Shown here: in pieces, positions 38,009 through 48,016 of the stretch
Layout: each line of letters opens with the position of its first letter
Numbering within the stretch: position 1 is the stretch's first letter
Assembly: GCA_964035015.1 (NCBI GenBank)
Contig: CAXIUP010000090.1
Span: 239,501-303,500 of the forward strand
Source: Corallium rubrum
Lineage: Eukaryota > Cnidaria > Anthozoa > Scleralcyonacea > Coralliidae
Direction: 5' to 3'
Length of the DNA stretch: 64,000 bases
Translations under genes and position numbers: made by a program
The notes under the pieces: model-generated
What the model was told of the DNA's origin: nothing
What the model saw: the letters and a program-made list of their open reading frames with translations, nothing else
Database searches by the model: none

Positions 38009-39315
38009 TGTCAGTCCTAATAACAACGCTGTAATATAGATCTGTGTTTTTGTTGCGCGATAGACATTTTGTGATTCCTTTTTTATGTCTGCCATGCAGT
38101 TCTCAAACGGGTATGTATCTGTATCTGCCAATGTGGTTCTAGTAGAGTTCACATAGAACAGAAGAGATCGCAAAATGTCGATTGCAAAAAGATTTACAAA
38201 AAGCACGGGATGAAAATCCAGCTTTAGTGATAATATGAAATAGAAACGTTCATATAGCGCATTTCGGTGCGAAATTGCGCAGTGCGGATCGTCGTCGGTA
38301 ATAGCAAGTCAAATTATATACTTTGTATGGTGCAAAAATATTTATTTCAAGTATACATCAAAGGTTTACATAACACAATGCATGCGTTAAACGTCGCAAA
38401 ATCGTCATGCTTTATTCAAACATTTTTTAAATAACTAAGCCAATTTAATCAGTGTAAATTGTTATGTCCACCCAAGAGAACATGACGCCTGAGAAAAGTG
38501 TTGAGTTGAACTACTTTTCTTAAATTTTGTAATTGTAGTTTCGTCGTTGCGGAACAAAAGGTTAAATTTCTCCTAGCTTCTACGAAAACGTTTAAATTTG
38601 TTTAAAATAAATTCGACAATAATATGCGACGAATAAGAAACACCACTTGTAATTAAATATATATGAAATTATTTAGTCAATCCGTACAGCCAAAAGACGC
38701 ATAAAGAGAAAATGTCATAATTATAAATAATATATAAACTTATATAGCTAAAATATCTAAAATGTATATTAATATGAAACAAGTTGAATGCCATCCAGTA
38801 GAAATTAGCAACTAAATTAACGTTTTTCAATTAGGAATATTTCTTTTTAGTGTAAACTTACATGTTTCTCACAAATCCGTAATTTTCATCTTGCGAAATA
38901 TAATATTTGCATATACATGTATTTTGCAACCCACGAAAACATTGTGACATGTTTTATTTTATTATTAAAAAATTGAATACTTCACAATTTGTGTCAGAAA
39001 TGTGTAAATTTATACTAAAATACCTAATTGACAATTAATTGCCTTATTTTTTGGTTGTCTGCTTATACAATGTATATGAAAAACGAAACCGTCTGAAAAT
39101 TCATTGGTATTCTTTTCAAACAACAGATTGTAGTAGTTGAAATGTAGTAGTGAAAGCTCTTAATTGAAGGCGATGAGATATATTCGCCTGACCAAAACAC
39201 TATGTTATACACTTGGAATTCACCATGCACACACGTAAAGTTTTCTTAATTACCCGATGTGTATTATAAGACAGTGTTTTTGTACGCATCCGTGGCTCAG
39301 AGGTTTCTAGCGCAT
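38009..39315. other. AT-rich non-coding stretch
   Basis: Very AT-rich. One minus-strand frame (37949-38206) carries a hydrophobic segment but no recognised domain; I do not call it a gene. The stretch would be the downstream flank of the DUF4806 gene. No terminal repeat of a large element was convincingly found. Confidence 0.5.
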
Positions 39316-39718
39316 TCAACTACCACAACAGGGTTGTTTGAAAAGAATATTAATGAATTTCCTACCGGTTTTAGAAAGCGTTTGGGAGACTTCAATAGCT
39401 CTCGTCACGTCTTTAGACTGGTGCCTATATAACATAAAAGAAATTACCTGTAAATTATATATAGTAGAGATAAACATTATCATCATCTCATGTTTTAGCA
39501 ACATTTGAAATAACAGTAGCTTTTTAGATTGGCAGGTATTAATTTTTTAAAATGACCAAAAAAATTTATACTTACTCGATATCTTGAGCCACCAGGTTTC
39601 TGAGGGGCATGTTTCAGGGTTTCTGAGATATGTTCCTCGATTTTTAAATTCGTGACATTTTTGTGACTTTTTAGACAAGCTTCTGTAATTATAAATGTGA
39701 AGAAGTAATCAAAAGATG

Positions 39719-39760
<42 letters not shown>

Positions 39761-39969
39761 AATCAACATCACAACCTATCCTTGCCAACTCTATTACATA
39801 GATGCTAATTAGTTACAAGCACTAGTGGTTGTATCAGAAGAGTATACATCCACTAGTGGTTGTAACTAATTAGCATCGTTGGTTTTAGTTTGTATGGGGT
39901 TTACAGGGGTATACATGTGATGTAATTTCTGAAATTGGATTGGCTGCAAAACTCATGAATTAGTAATGA

Positions 39970-40028
<59 letters not shown>

Positions 40029-43000
40029 AATCAACATCACAACCTATCCTTGCCAACTCTATTACCAACAACAAAAAGCACACAAAACACAACGAAAGTA
40101 AACAAACCCCTAACGCAACTTTACCCAGTGAATACTAACAAACAAAATCAAGATCATGACAACCATCGTAATGCTAGCCATGTTTCATTCAGCGGCAGCA
40201 AATATTTGCTGCCATTATACAAGGATAAACAGTTCATTATAAAGATTTTTGTTGTGTCTTAATAAAGAAAGAGCAGGTTTACGATAAATCCGTCCAATCA
40301 AACTTTTCAAAGGTAAACGAATATTTGTTAATAAATATCTTATGTTGTTAAAATGAAATGTGCATTTGCGTTAATATGAACTAAATATAACGAACGAATA
40401 TGCTATAAATCCTATTGTTTTTTATTGACTCTATTGAATTTTTGTTGTATGGAATGGATAATAAGCCTTAAGGTATTCTTAATGAAGTATATTATTTATC
40501 GCACAATTGAAATTTTATTGGCATTATTGAACCTTGAAAAACACTTGATGCGAATTGCTTTTAGTTATCACCGCTTTTGCTTTAATGAAGCATATTTTCA
40601 GTATACTTACTTATCACGACACTGCATAAATTCAATTCCCGGAATGAATCCTTTCCTTTTTTGCCCTTGAAACTGTAGCATGACCAGAGGGCATTCGTTC
40701 CTGTCCTGGCCATCATCCTCCGCACAGTATCACCAATATTATGACCACAGAAAGCAGCCAGATTCGTAACCTAAAATGATTAATATTTAAAATTGATTAA
40801 CATTAACACAACAAATTATCATAATTATCCTTCGCTTGAAAGCCCCTTTTCGTATATACTATTTAGCCACAAACAAGTCGCTTTCGTCGCGCGACCACGG
40901 CGACTGCCTAGTGTGTTTCGAGCTTAAGGGTCAGGTTCCTCATGTTAGTATACTGTAGGCTATTTTTTAGGGTGGGGTTACTGTAAGGAGGACATAGTAA
41001 CCGTTAAAAGGCAGCTACATGTACTTTCGAAGAGATTGCCACTCTTGGACATACTGTAGTTACATACCTGTATATATTTCTATGGTATTTTAGTGTATAA
41101 GGGATTGTAGTCATTCATTTATATATTTACCATATTTATTTTGAAAGTTTCATCATTTAATTTTTCACAAAATTCTTCCATCTCCTGTTTTGTTTCCAAT
41201 GTCTTCGGCAGCATGTCATCAAGTAATATAACCGGAGCTGTCACACCATGGGTGACATTTTGTTGCCTCAAAAGTGTTAGCATGGCTTTTTGATTTTCGA
41301 TAATGGAATCGAGCTTCACCAGGACACTTGTCTGAAAAGCTGGAATGGTATTTCATAACGTTATTACGATTTTATGATACCTTCAAGACACGATACCAAA
41401 AATAACCGGTTAAAAGTGGTTAACAAGTTAATATAAGCATGTTTAATGATGTACTTTAACTGAACATACTTTCATTATTGCTTGAAGGTTGCCTGGCAAG
41501 TTGAGGGGAACAAAGAGAACTATTCCAAGCATTTGTAGATAAGTCAAATTGATCTGAAAAACAAATATAAAACCAAATAATATAACTTGAAATACATGAA
41601 CGCAACAACCCCTCGCCTGCTTTCACATGTTTAGGTCAATACCCCCACCCCCATTAAAATTATGTGTCTCTTGTCCAGACCTCTTTGCCAAGCTATGTTA
41701 GTCAATGTATTAATGATTATCGTTAATTGCGAAATGGCCTAGTATTAACAATAATTGTGAATTTTGGAACTAATCCCCCACCCAGTTCTATAAACAAAAT
41801 GTTCAATATAATATAAAATATTTTATTCATAAAATAGATTACCTACAGTGGCGCTCAAAAGTTTTGTAACACCTTCGTGGACTGAAATGCGTGTAGTCTG
41901 CGTGTACAAGCAACATACGTGTACATACTGTACACGCGCTACACGCAAAGCTTCGTGTATAATAACTACACGCAAAGCTTCGTGTATAATAACTACACGC
42001 AAAGCTTCGTGTATAATAATTACACGCAAAGCTTCGTGTATAATAACTACACGCAAAGTTTTGTGTATAATAACTACACGAAAAGCTTCGTGTATAATAA
42101 CTACACGCAAAGCTTCGTGTATAACTACACGCAAAGCTTCGTGTATAATCAATACGTAACTACACGTAATTTTGCGTGTACAAAAGTGATACACGTGCAG
42201 TCAACTACACGCAAAATGCGTGTAGCGGACTACACGCAAACTGCGTGTGAGTGTAACTACACGCAACTAAGGTTGTGTAGTGCGAAGCTGCGTGTAGTTT
42301 GACTGTACTACACGAAGAATGCACGACACCCACCTGTATTAAAAGTGCGTGTATCGTAGGTGGAAAAACCCCACGCAGCTGTTACAAAACTTTTGAACTG
42401 TAAGTTTACACAGAACTAATAAATACTGTATAACGAGGGGCCTGTGATCAAAATAGTGTAAGGAAAGATTAATGCCATAAACAGAGAAAAGCACAACAGG
42501 TTCAATAGAGAATATAAGCCTCACTGACTAAAAATATACACACACTCACTATCAGGTGGATGCATTGAGTTGGATAAGTCTTGGATGATCTTTCCAATTG
42601 AGTCATCTTGACTTGGTGGCGTAAATAATGGTTCTATATTAATTAAAACAAAATGTCTAAACAAAATGCATATGGTATACTTTGCTAGTGGCCAACACAG
42701 CACTGAACTTACCCTGGTTCAGGTTGTGTGAAACTTGAACAGGACTAGACAAATTACCAGCATGAGATACTGGACTTGCATAACCAAAATTACCAATTTG
42801 TGATAAGGGTTGGCGCATACCCATTGGTTCTTTGAAAAATGAAAAACAAAATTCAAATATTAACATAGTTCAAGTATATGTGCCTTTTGTTGATCTTTTT
42901 TAAGTTTTTGTTGCCTGCTAAATGCAGTACATCATGTTTAATACTTTCACTCCCAACTTACGGGAGTTCTCCACTTTTACGACAAGTAAAATCACTAAAA

Positions 43001-45917
43001 ATACATTTAACATACAGTTATTATACATACCAATATCAGGAATGCTACGTGCAATGCCTTGAAATTGTGGTGGTTGTGGTAAAGATGGACTGCAGCTAAT
43101 TTCTTTCCTATGATTTTGAGGAAGGACAGTCCTTTTCTTTTGACCGTCTCTAAACCTTTTACGAGGAGGTGTGTTCTCATCATCACCTAGAACCAAGTGT
43201 ATGCCTTACTTACTACAATTACAAGCTAATATTATAATCCGGTCACAATAATGCATACAGTGGAACCCCGCCTTACGGCCATATATCGTTAATACGTTCA
43301 CCCATCACCCTGTTAATACAGTGAAATTTTTATGGCCTGTTGGTGACGTATTAACCTTTTAATATCCAAGGTTGCCTTTAGTATTTTACTCTGGCGAACG
43401 CCAGACGATTTTACTCTGGCTAACGCCAGACGAGTTTACGCTAGCTACCGCCAGACGATTTTACTCGTCAATTGGAGACCTCCTGGGTCATAAAGGGTTA
43501 ATGGGCTTCCACTGTATTTTCTAATTGTCAACAAAATAGTTAGCCTGTGCCCCAGAACGTGTTAGGTCTGGGGCACAGGCTACAAAATAGTTTAATAACA
43601 ACAAAAAATTTACCATCACTATTCACGGCTTTGGAACTGCTTCTTGGTCGCTTTTTTGGTTGTTCAGTTTCAGAGTCTGTATCCAAATTAGATGTCACTT
43701 CGGCCTTTTTCAGCAATTTAAGTCCCTTCTCGTAAGTATCTTAAAAAAACGGACAAGCTCTTTCAGTAACAACAATCGAAATATAACAAGGTTTGGTAAA
43801 CTGCCAAAACAGGGAACGTAGTAATCTAACGTTTCGAGCGAAGGCCCTTCGTGAGAGAGAAACGTGAAGAGTGTAACTTACAACGAGCTTATATATAAAA
43901 TATAAGCACGCGGTAGAAAATTGGCCAATCAGATCAAAGTAACAAAAACAGATCAATAACGAGATGCAAAAAAATAAGCCAATCAGATCAAAATAATAAT
44001 AACAAATCGATAATGAGATGCGAAAGACATTTGCTGTTTCTACCGTCGATCAGCAAAACAAAGAAGGAGTATGAAAATGATAATCAAAATGAGTGAGGGT
44101 TAAAAAAAGAAAAACAGTGTTTATGTCCGCCCTTGCTGATACAAAACAGTGTCTTCAGAAGTGTTAAATAAAAGAAAAACGTTCGTTGAGTCCATGAGGA
44201 TGAATGGTTCCAATTTCGAAAATAAGACGTCTTTTGTGGCTATTATTTAATGATAGTGAATCCGAATTAGCGCTTCGCAAATTGCGAAGCGATTTTAAAA
44301 ATTGCGAAAATCTGCGAAGCAATTTTCTAAAAGTTGCGAATCTCATTTAGCGATGCTGTTCTGTTTGTTTTTTTATATATATATATATATATATATTTCG
44401 TGTAATCGCTGTGTCACGCACGTCACCAAGTCATCAGGCCAGATATACGGACGAAGTCTTGCCTTTGAATTTCGGCAAATTTTGGTTTGCAGATGTAATC
44501 TCGCATGTCAAAAAAGGTCACACTTCAAACGTGATAGTTGAAAGCTGTACATAGCTTTCGCACGTGTGAAAATCCAATCGTTCATTCGAAAATGTGTGGA
44601 GCAGTGTTGAATAGATTGGAATAGATTTCTAATTAGTTCCACTCGAGAGCTTATAAACAAAAAAAGGTCGCTTCGCGTGACAAAATTCGCCAGTGGCAAA
44701 CCGGTGTAACCTAAAATCTCACAACGTAACGTACAGTATAAGGTTTCACAATGTAACGTAAAGTTTCACAACGTAACGCAAGATCTCACACGTAACGTAA
44801 GGTTTCACAACGCAACGTACAGGTAAGGTCTCACAACGTAACGTACTGTATAAGGTCTAACAACGTAACGTCTCACAACGTAATAGCATACCTCAAGTAG
44901 CATACCTCAAGGTTTTGTAAAGACATATTTCACTACCAAAGGTTACATGAAGTGTTTCATAATGAAGTTATTGACTGTTTTTGTTGTATTTTTACGAGTT
45001 TTGTGATGTAGGCAAGTTTATCGATTACCGGGAGGAGTAAAAAAAACTAAAAAATAACATGTTTTAATGCTTAATAATACCAAGAAACGCAAAAACTAAG
45101 CTTCTAAACCTTGTACAGTTTTCTTTGTGTGATACCAATAGCAAATATGTTTTCCAATGTGGCTTTTTTCGTCTCTTTTCATGCTACGAAAACATACAAA
45201 GTTTCCGTGGCGGCCATCTTAGTACTGCCAATTCGTCATGATTCGTTTTTGAAGCCAGAGGAGCAATCCAGTTTATATAGAGATCAGTGCTCACAACCTA
45301 ACGTTGGGTCTCACAATGTAACGTGAGGTCTCACAATGTAGTAAGGTCTCACAACATAACGTCTCACAATCTAACTCTATTTGATAAATACCTGCATATG
45401 AAAATATTCTAATCTTGTGAAATGTCCAGTTTTGTTTATCAGGGATCTCTGCCTTGCGAATTCGCGTAGTTATATTGTTGAGTGGCCAAAAACAGTATAA
45501 CTCCTAGAGTTGAACACAAAAAAAGGATCTTGCATAAATTATCTTTCATGTTGGTACAATTTTGGTTTTTAATTCTTTCAAGAAAACGTGGGGCCCACAA
45601 AAGCGGGGGATACTCCACAGATGTTGAAGCCACTCTGTCCGATGAGCTGTTATACTTCTGCATGAAGACTGAATTTGCTGAAACATCATGCCACCTCTTT
45701 CCAGCTTCTTCTGCAGTTGTCCCAACGGGGCCGTACATGTGGGGGTGTCGCACGGGGTCCCACGCTGAAAATATGCTGCGGGCCCTGCGAACCTTAATGC
45801 GGCACTGTTCAAAAGGTAAAGCAAAAAACTTACCGAGTCTCTTGATTCTAACCAAAGTTGAGGTACAACTTCTACGGTTTTCTCTTTCACAAATTCTACT
45901 ACAGCAAATTGTGGCAT
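39316..45917 (-). CDS. DUF4806-domain protein gene, multi-exon
   Basis: Minus-strand spliced gene. Readable exons with matching phases: 45917-45834 (starts MPQFAVVEFVKEKTVEVVP; ends at GTAAGT), an unresolved exon probably near 45510-45600, 43739-43614 (TYEKGLKLLKKAEVTS), 43186-43031, 42829-42713, 42633-42550, 41553-41470, 41339-41131, 40770-40611, 39682-39576, and a last exon ending at 39413 (acceptor 39425) or 39316 (acceptor 39448). Borders are GT-AG. The C-terminal exons give LLDDMLPKTLETKQEMEEF, AAFCGHNIGDTVRRMMART and ACLKSHKNVTNLKIEEHIS, the pattern of DUF4806 (PF16064). The middle is basic and Ser/Pro-rich (PPRKRFRDGQKKR), suggesting a nuclear protein. Function of the family is not established; some members are tied to mobile elements. 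Introns carry two MITEs. ATG directly follows a 3' splice site (45919-45918), so an upstream leader exon is implied. Confidence 0.8.
39719..40026. repeat. (TA)n pair with palindrome and 40-bp direct duplication
   Basis: (TA)n runs at 39719-39758 and 39975-40026. After each run the same ~40 bp follow, starting TTGAATCAACATCACAACC. Between them is a near-perfect palindrome: arms 39801-39828 and 39850-39877 match at 27 of 28 positions (GATGCTAATTAGTTAC...). It lies in the 3' part of the DUF4806 gene, within the intron after exon 40770-40611, or close to its 3' border. Confidence 0.85.
41846..42400. mobile_element. Tc1/mariner-type MITE with internal 27-bp minisatellite
   Basis: 555 bp, flanked by TA on both sides (41844-41845, 42401-42402). 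Ends are inverted: CAGT at both tips and a perfect 17-bp TCAAAAGTTTTGTAACA in each arm. The centre is about seven copies of a 27-bp unit (ACTACACGCAAAGCTTCGTG...) from about 41939 to 42160; each unit is itself nearly palindromic around AAGCTT. No transposase. It sits in a DUF4806-gene intron between exons 42550 and 41553. Confidence 0.88.
43258..43514. mobile_element. Pogo/Tigger-like MITE with palindromic minisatellite
   Basis: 257 bp, TA on both sides (43256-43257, 43515-43516). Ends CAGTGGAACCCC and, inverted, CAGTGGAAGCCC, a form typical of pogo/Tigger-type ends. Inside, 43384-43468 holds a 25-bp repeat whose copies contain the palindrome TCTGGCGAACGCCAGA. Located in the DUF4806 intron between exons 43614 and 43186. 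Confidence 0.8.
43541..43582. repeat. 42-bp perfect hairpin between 10-bp direct repeats
   Basis: Arms TAGCCTGTGCCCCAGA (43541-43556) and TCTGGGGCACAGGCTA (43567-43582), loop of 10 bases. Flanked by ACAAAATAGT at 43531-43540 and 43582-43591, which looks like a target duplication of a tiny fold-back insertion. Confidence 0.75.
43923..44031. repeat. 54-bp imperfect tandem duplication
   Basis: CCAATCAGATCAAA recurs at 43925 and 43979, each followed by related AACRRATCRATAAYGAGATGC sequence. Intronic; no gene content. Confidence 0.6.
44369..44397. repeat. (TA)n microsatellite
   Basis: Pure TA dinucleotide run following a T tract. Confidence 0.9.
44711..44886. repeat. Degenerate TCACAACGTAACGT repeats
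   Basis: About eight irregular copies of a (G)TYTCACAACGTAACGT word with spacers of variable length. A second cluster lies at 45288-45373. Intronic to the DUF4806 gene. Confidence 0.75.
45288..45373. repeat. Second cluster of TCTCACAAYGTAACGT repeats
   Basis: Four to five copies of the same word as at 44711-44886, in the same orientation. Confidence 0.75.
45439..45806 (-). other. Unresolved open region, possible DUF4806 exon 2
   Basis: A GC-richer block with open frames on both strands. On the minus strand a frame continues in phase from the first DUF4806 exon if the 29 bases 45833-45805 (GTAAGT...GAACAG) were removed, which is very short for an animal intron. The part near 45600-45510 (EYPPLLWAPRFLERIKNQ) resembles the WPP...IKN stretch expected after the N-terminal box of DUF4806 proteins and could follow an AG at about 45618. 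The downstream donor is unclear. I do not recognise the remainder (YGPVGTTAEEAGKRWHD). Confidence 0.3.
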
Positions 45918-46047
45918 CTACATATAACAATAGAAATACAAATTAATTTTAGTTTAACCAATCAAATCACAGTACTAGCATTCGGGTGACATTGTTTGTT
46001 GACAAAAACTCACATTTAATTTTTAATGATATCACTTCAGGTCCACT

Positions 46048-48012
46048 TTAAAAGTGATGTAGTATGGCCATAAAGAGAAGGCAATTGTTTTCAAGGTTTA
46101 TAACAATGGCTTGTCTTGTTAGAACACTGGCTGAAACTAACTTCATGCAAGCATTTCTTGCACAAACTTTATGTACACCAATAATTCGAGAGTCACATGG
46201 TGCAAGAAACATTGCTTCCGAATTGGTATACACCCGACATAAAAACATTTTACTGCCATGTTGGGCCGTCTCAGGGTGATCATTGACCACCACACAGCAC
46301 GAGGAGTCAAAAATGTAGGCATTGTTAGGATGCTTTGATGAGATTGAAACGTCGTTATTCAGCTGTTTTTCTTCACAGTTACTAGCTTCACTAAGTCGCT
46401 TGACGATTTGGGCTATTGGATTTTTACCAGACCGCACAAAACGCTTGAGCGTCTGTAAATAGTTTTCGAATGGGAAACCACTACATTGGTCTAAAGAACC
46501 ATACACCTCAGCATCATCAGCTAAATGAACAAGGCTATGTACATTGTAGACAATGAATTGTTCACCATATAGTAGCTGAGCCTTTTCTACAAAATATTTC
46601 ATTAACTCCCTTGCATAACTCAAGTGCGACTGCACGAGTTGTGGAGAAACTAAAATTGAGGCAGCAATACTCAATGCAATAAAATGCTCATAAAGATCAG
46701 GTGGCAGGATTCCTTTTAGAACAACCTTTCCTGTGTACAGCAAGAATTGACGGTATTCTGTGGCTTTCCACCGGTCTACCTCCAGAAGGCTTCGTGGTTT
46801 TCTTGCAAAACAATATGGGATAGACCCCTTTAGGTTGACTAACTTAGAGCTTATTTCATTTAACTGGCCAGAAGACAATCGGACTTCTTTCTTCCCTTTC
46901 TTCCATGAAATGATCAACTTTTTCATGACACCAAGACATAACTGATGCATGTAGTCGATTGGAAATTTTTTTATCATATTTATTTTTATGGAACAAAAAG
47001 GTGACTCCCCTCGGTGATGTTCTTCATTTGACTGGTTTCTGAATGAAGCATCTGTTCGAAGCTGAACAGTATGTATGTCAGGGTAAGTCATCCGACCATC
47101 CCATACACCAGACTGGGTGCATTTGTCACATCCATAATAACCAGAATAAAGCTTTGTAGCCTTCACCATAGCTTTAGCTGGAGCATCACATACAACACAC
47201 CTTAACAATATTTTGATGATTTTATCACCATCCTTAAGACCATGGTTGATAACAAACTTCAAGTCATGCACTATATCATGCAAAAAATCTAAATTTGCAG
47301 GTTTTGTTTCTCCAAATGTTAGTGTTACTGGAAATATTTTGATAGGGGCAAGGTTCATTATGCCACAAAGAACTGGCCACAAACAGCTCTTGGAACTTTT
47401 AAATAAAGGAATTCCATCAACATTAAGACTGATTTCCAAACAATCCACATTTTCTCTAGTACTTTGTGGGTATGAATGGAAATTTTTCAAAAGCAAGTCT
47501 GCTAATGGAAAGTGGAGATATTCCATGCCTGACTTAACTTGGGTAGTGACAACTCTAGCAGTGCCTAACAAGGATCTTGTAGTACAAGGCAAATCAGAAT
47601 GCCCAGACTGTTTTAATATTTTTAAAAGACTGTCGACAGCATTATGCTTCACTTGGAACTTATTAACCCAGTTAATAAGATCATGTGATAAGCTATCTGA
47701 TTCTGATAAAAGTTCATTGTCTGTCTCAGAGCCACTTTCATCACTTAAAATAAGGGGAGAATTTTGAGTATTATGGAATTCAGAATAATCGTCCAAATTA
47801 GTTTGGAATTCATTGTGATGTATTTGGAATGAATTTGCCAATGGCATCACCCGGCTGTGTGGGGTACAAATTGTAGTAGGGATAGTAGGGGTAGTCGGCT
47901 CTTCAGGTAATATATTAGCAATGCTACTTGTTATGCCATTGTTACGCCTTATCAATCTGTTTGCCGCAATCCATTTTCTTTTGTAATTCTGTCGATATGC
48001 ATTAGATGCCAT
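46048..48012 (-). CDS. tnp2/CACTA-like transposase-domain protein, intact
   Basis: One uninterrupted 654-codon frame in a single coding exon, starting MASNAYRQNYKRKW. Residues ~1-30 are basic; ~80-110 acidic and Ser-rich. The core matches animal EnSpm/CACTA (tnp2-like) transposases: SLNVDGIPLFKSS with D199, RCVVCDAPAKAMV with D276, a CxxC in YYGCDKC (295-298), FPIDYMHQLCLGVMKKLI with D353, and a late FPFENYLQTLKRFVRS with E516 after NVHSLVHLADD. D199, D276 and E516 are candidate DDE residues (family knowledge, not tested). The exon begins at 48016, right after a 3' splice site (TTTCTTTGTAG), so the leader is spliced, probably from a donor at 50366/50365. The DUF4806 gene lies 130 bp downstream on the same strand. 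Could be a domesticated host gene or the active gene of a large DNA element. Confidence 0.85.
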   Translation of the reverse strand: MASNAYRQNYKRKWIAANRLIRRNNGITSSIANILPEEPTTPTIPTTICTPHSRVMPLANSFQIHHNEFQTNLDDYSEFHNTQNSPLILSDESGSETDNELLSESDSLSHDLINWVNKFQVKHNAVDSLLKILKQSGHSDLPCTTRSLLGTARVVTTQVKSGMEYLHFPLADLLLKNFHSYPQSTRENVDCLEISLNVDGIPLFKSSKSCLWPVLCGIMNLAPIKIFPVTLTFGETKPANLDFLHDIVHDLKFVINHGLKDGDKIIKILLRCVVCDAPAKAMVKATKLYSGYYGCDKCTQSGVWDGRMTYPDIHTVQLRTDASFRNQSNEEHHRGESPFCSIKINMIKKFPIDYMHQLCLGVMKKLIISWKKGKKEVRLSSGQLNEISSKLVNLKGSIPYCFARKPRSLLEVDRWKATEYRQFLLYTGKVVLKGILPPDLYEHFIALSIAASILVSPQLVQSHLSYARELMKYFVEKAQLLYGEQFIVYNVHSLVHLADDAEVYGSLDQCSGFPFENYLQTLKRFVRSGKNPIAQIVKRLSEASNCEEKQLNNDVSISSKHPNNAYIFDSSCCVVVNDHPETAQHGSKMFLCRVYTNSEAMFLAPCDSRIIGVHKVCARNACMKLVSASVLTRQAIVINLENNCLLFMAILHHF

Positions 48013-48016
48013 GACG

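Noticed and set aside
41823..42302. Frames on both strands with 9-residue repeats
   Set aside because: A 27-bp minisatellite keeps several frames open on both strands; it lies inside a MITE in an intron.
45482..45946. 154-codon plus-strand frame
   Set aside because: Overlaps the first DUF4806 exon, which has a start, a domain-like N-terminus and splice sites on the minus strand; no domain recognised on the plus strand.
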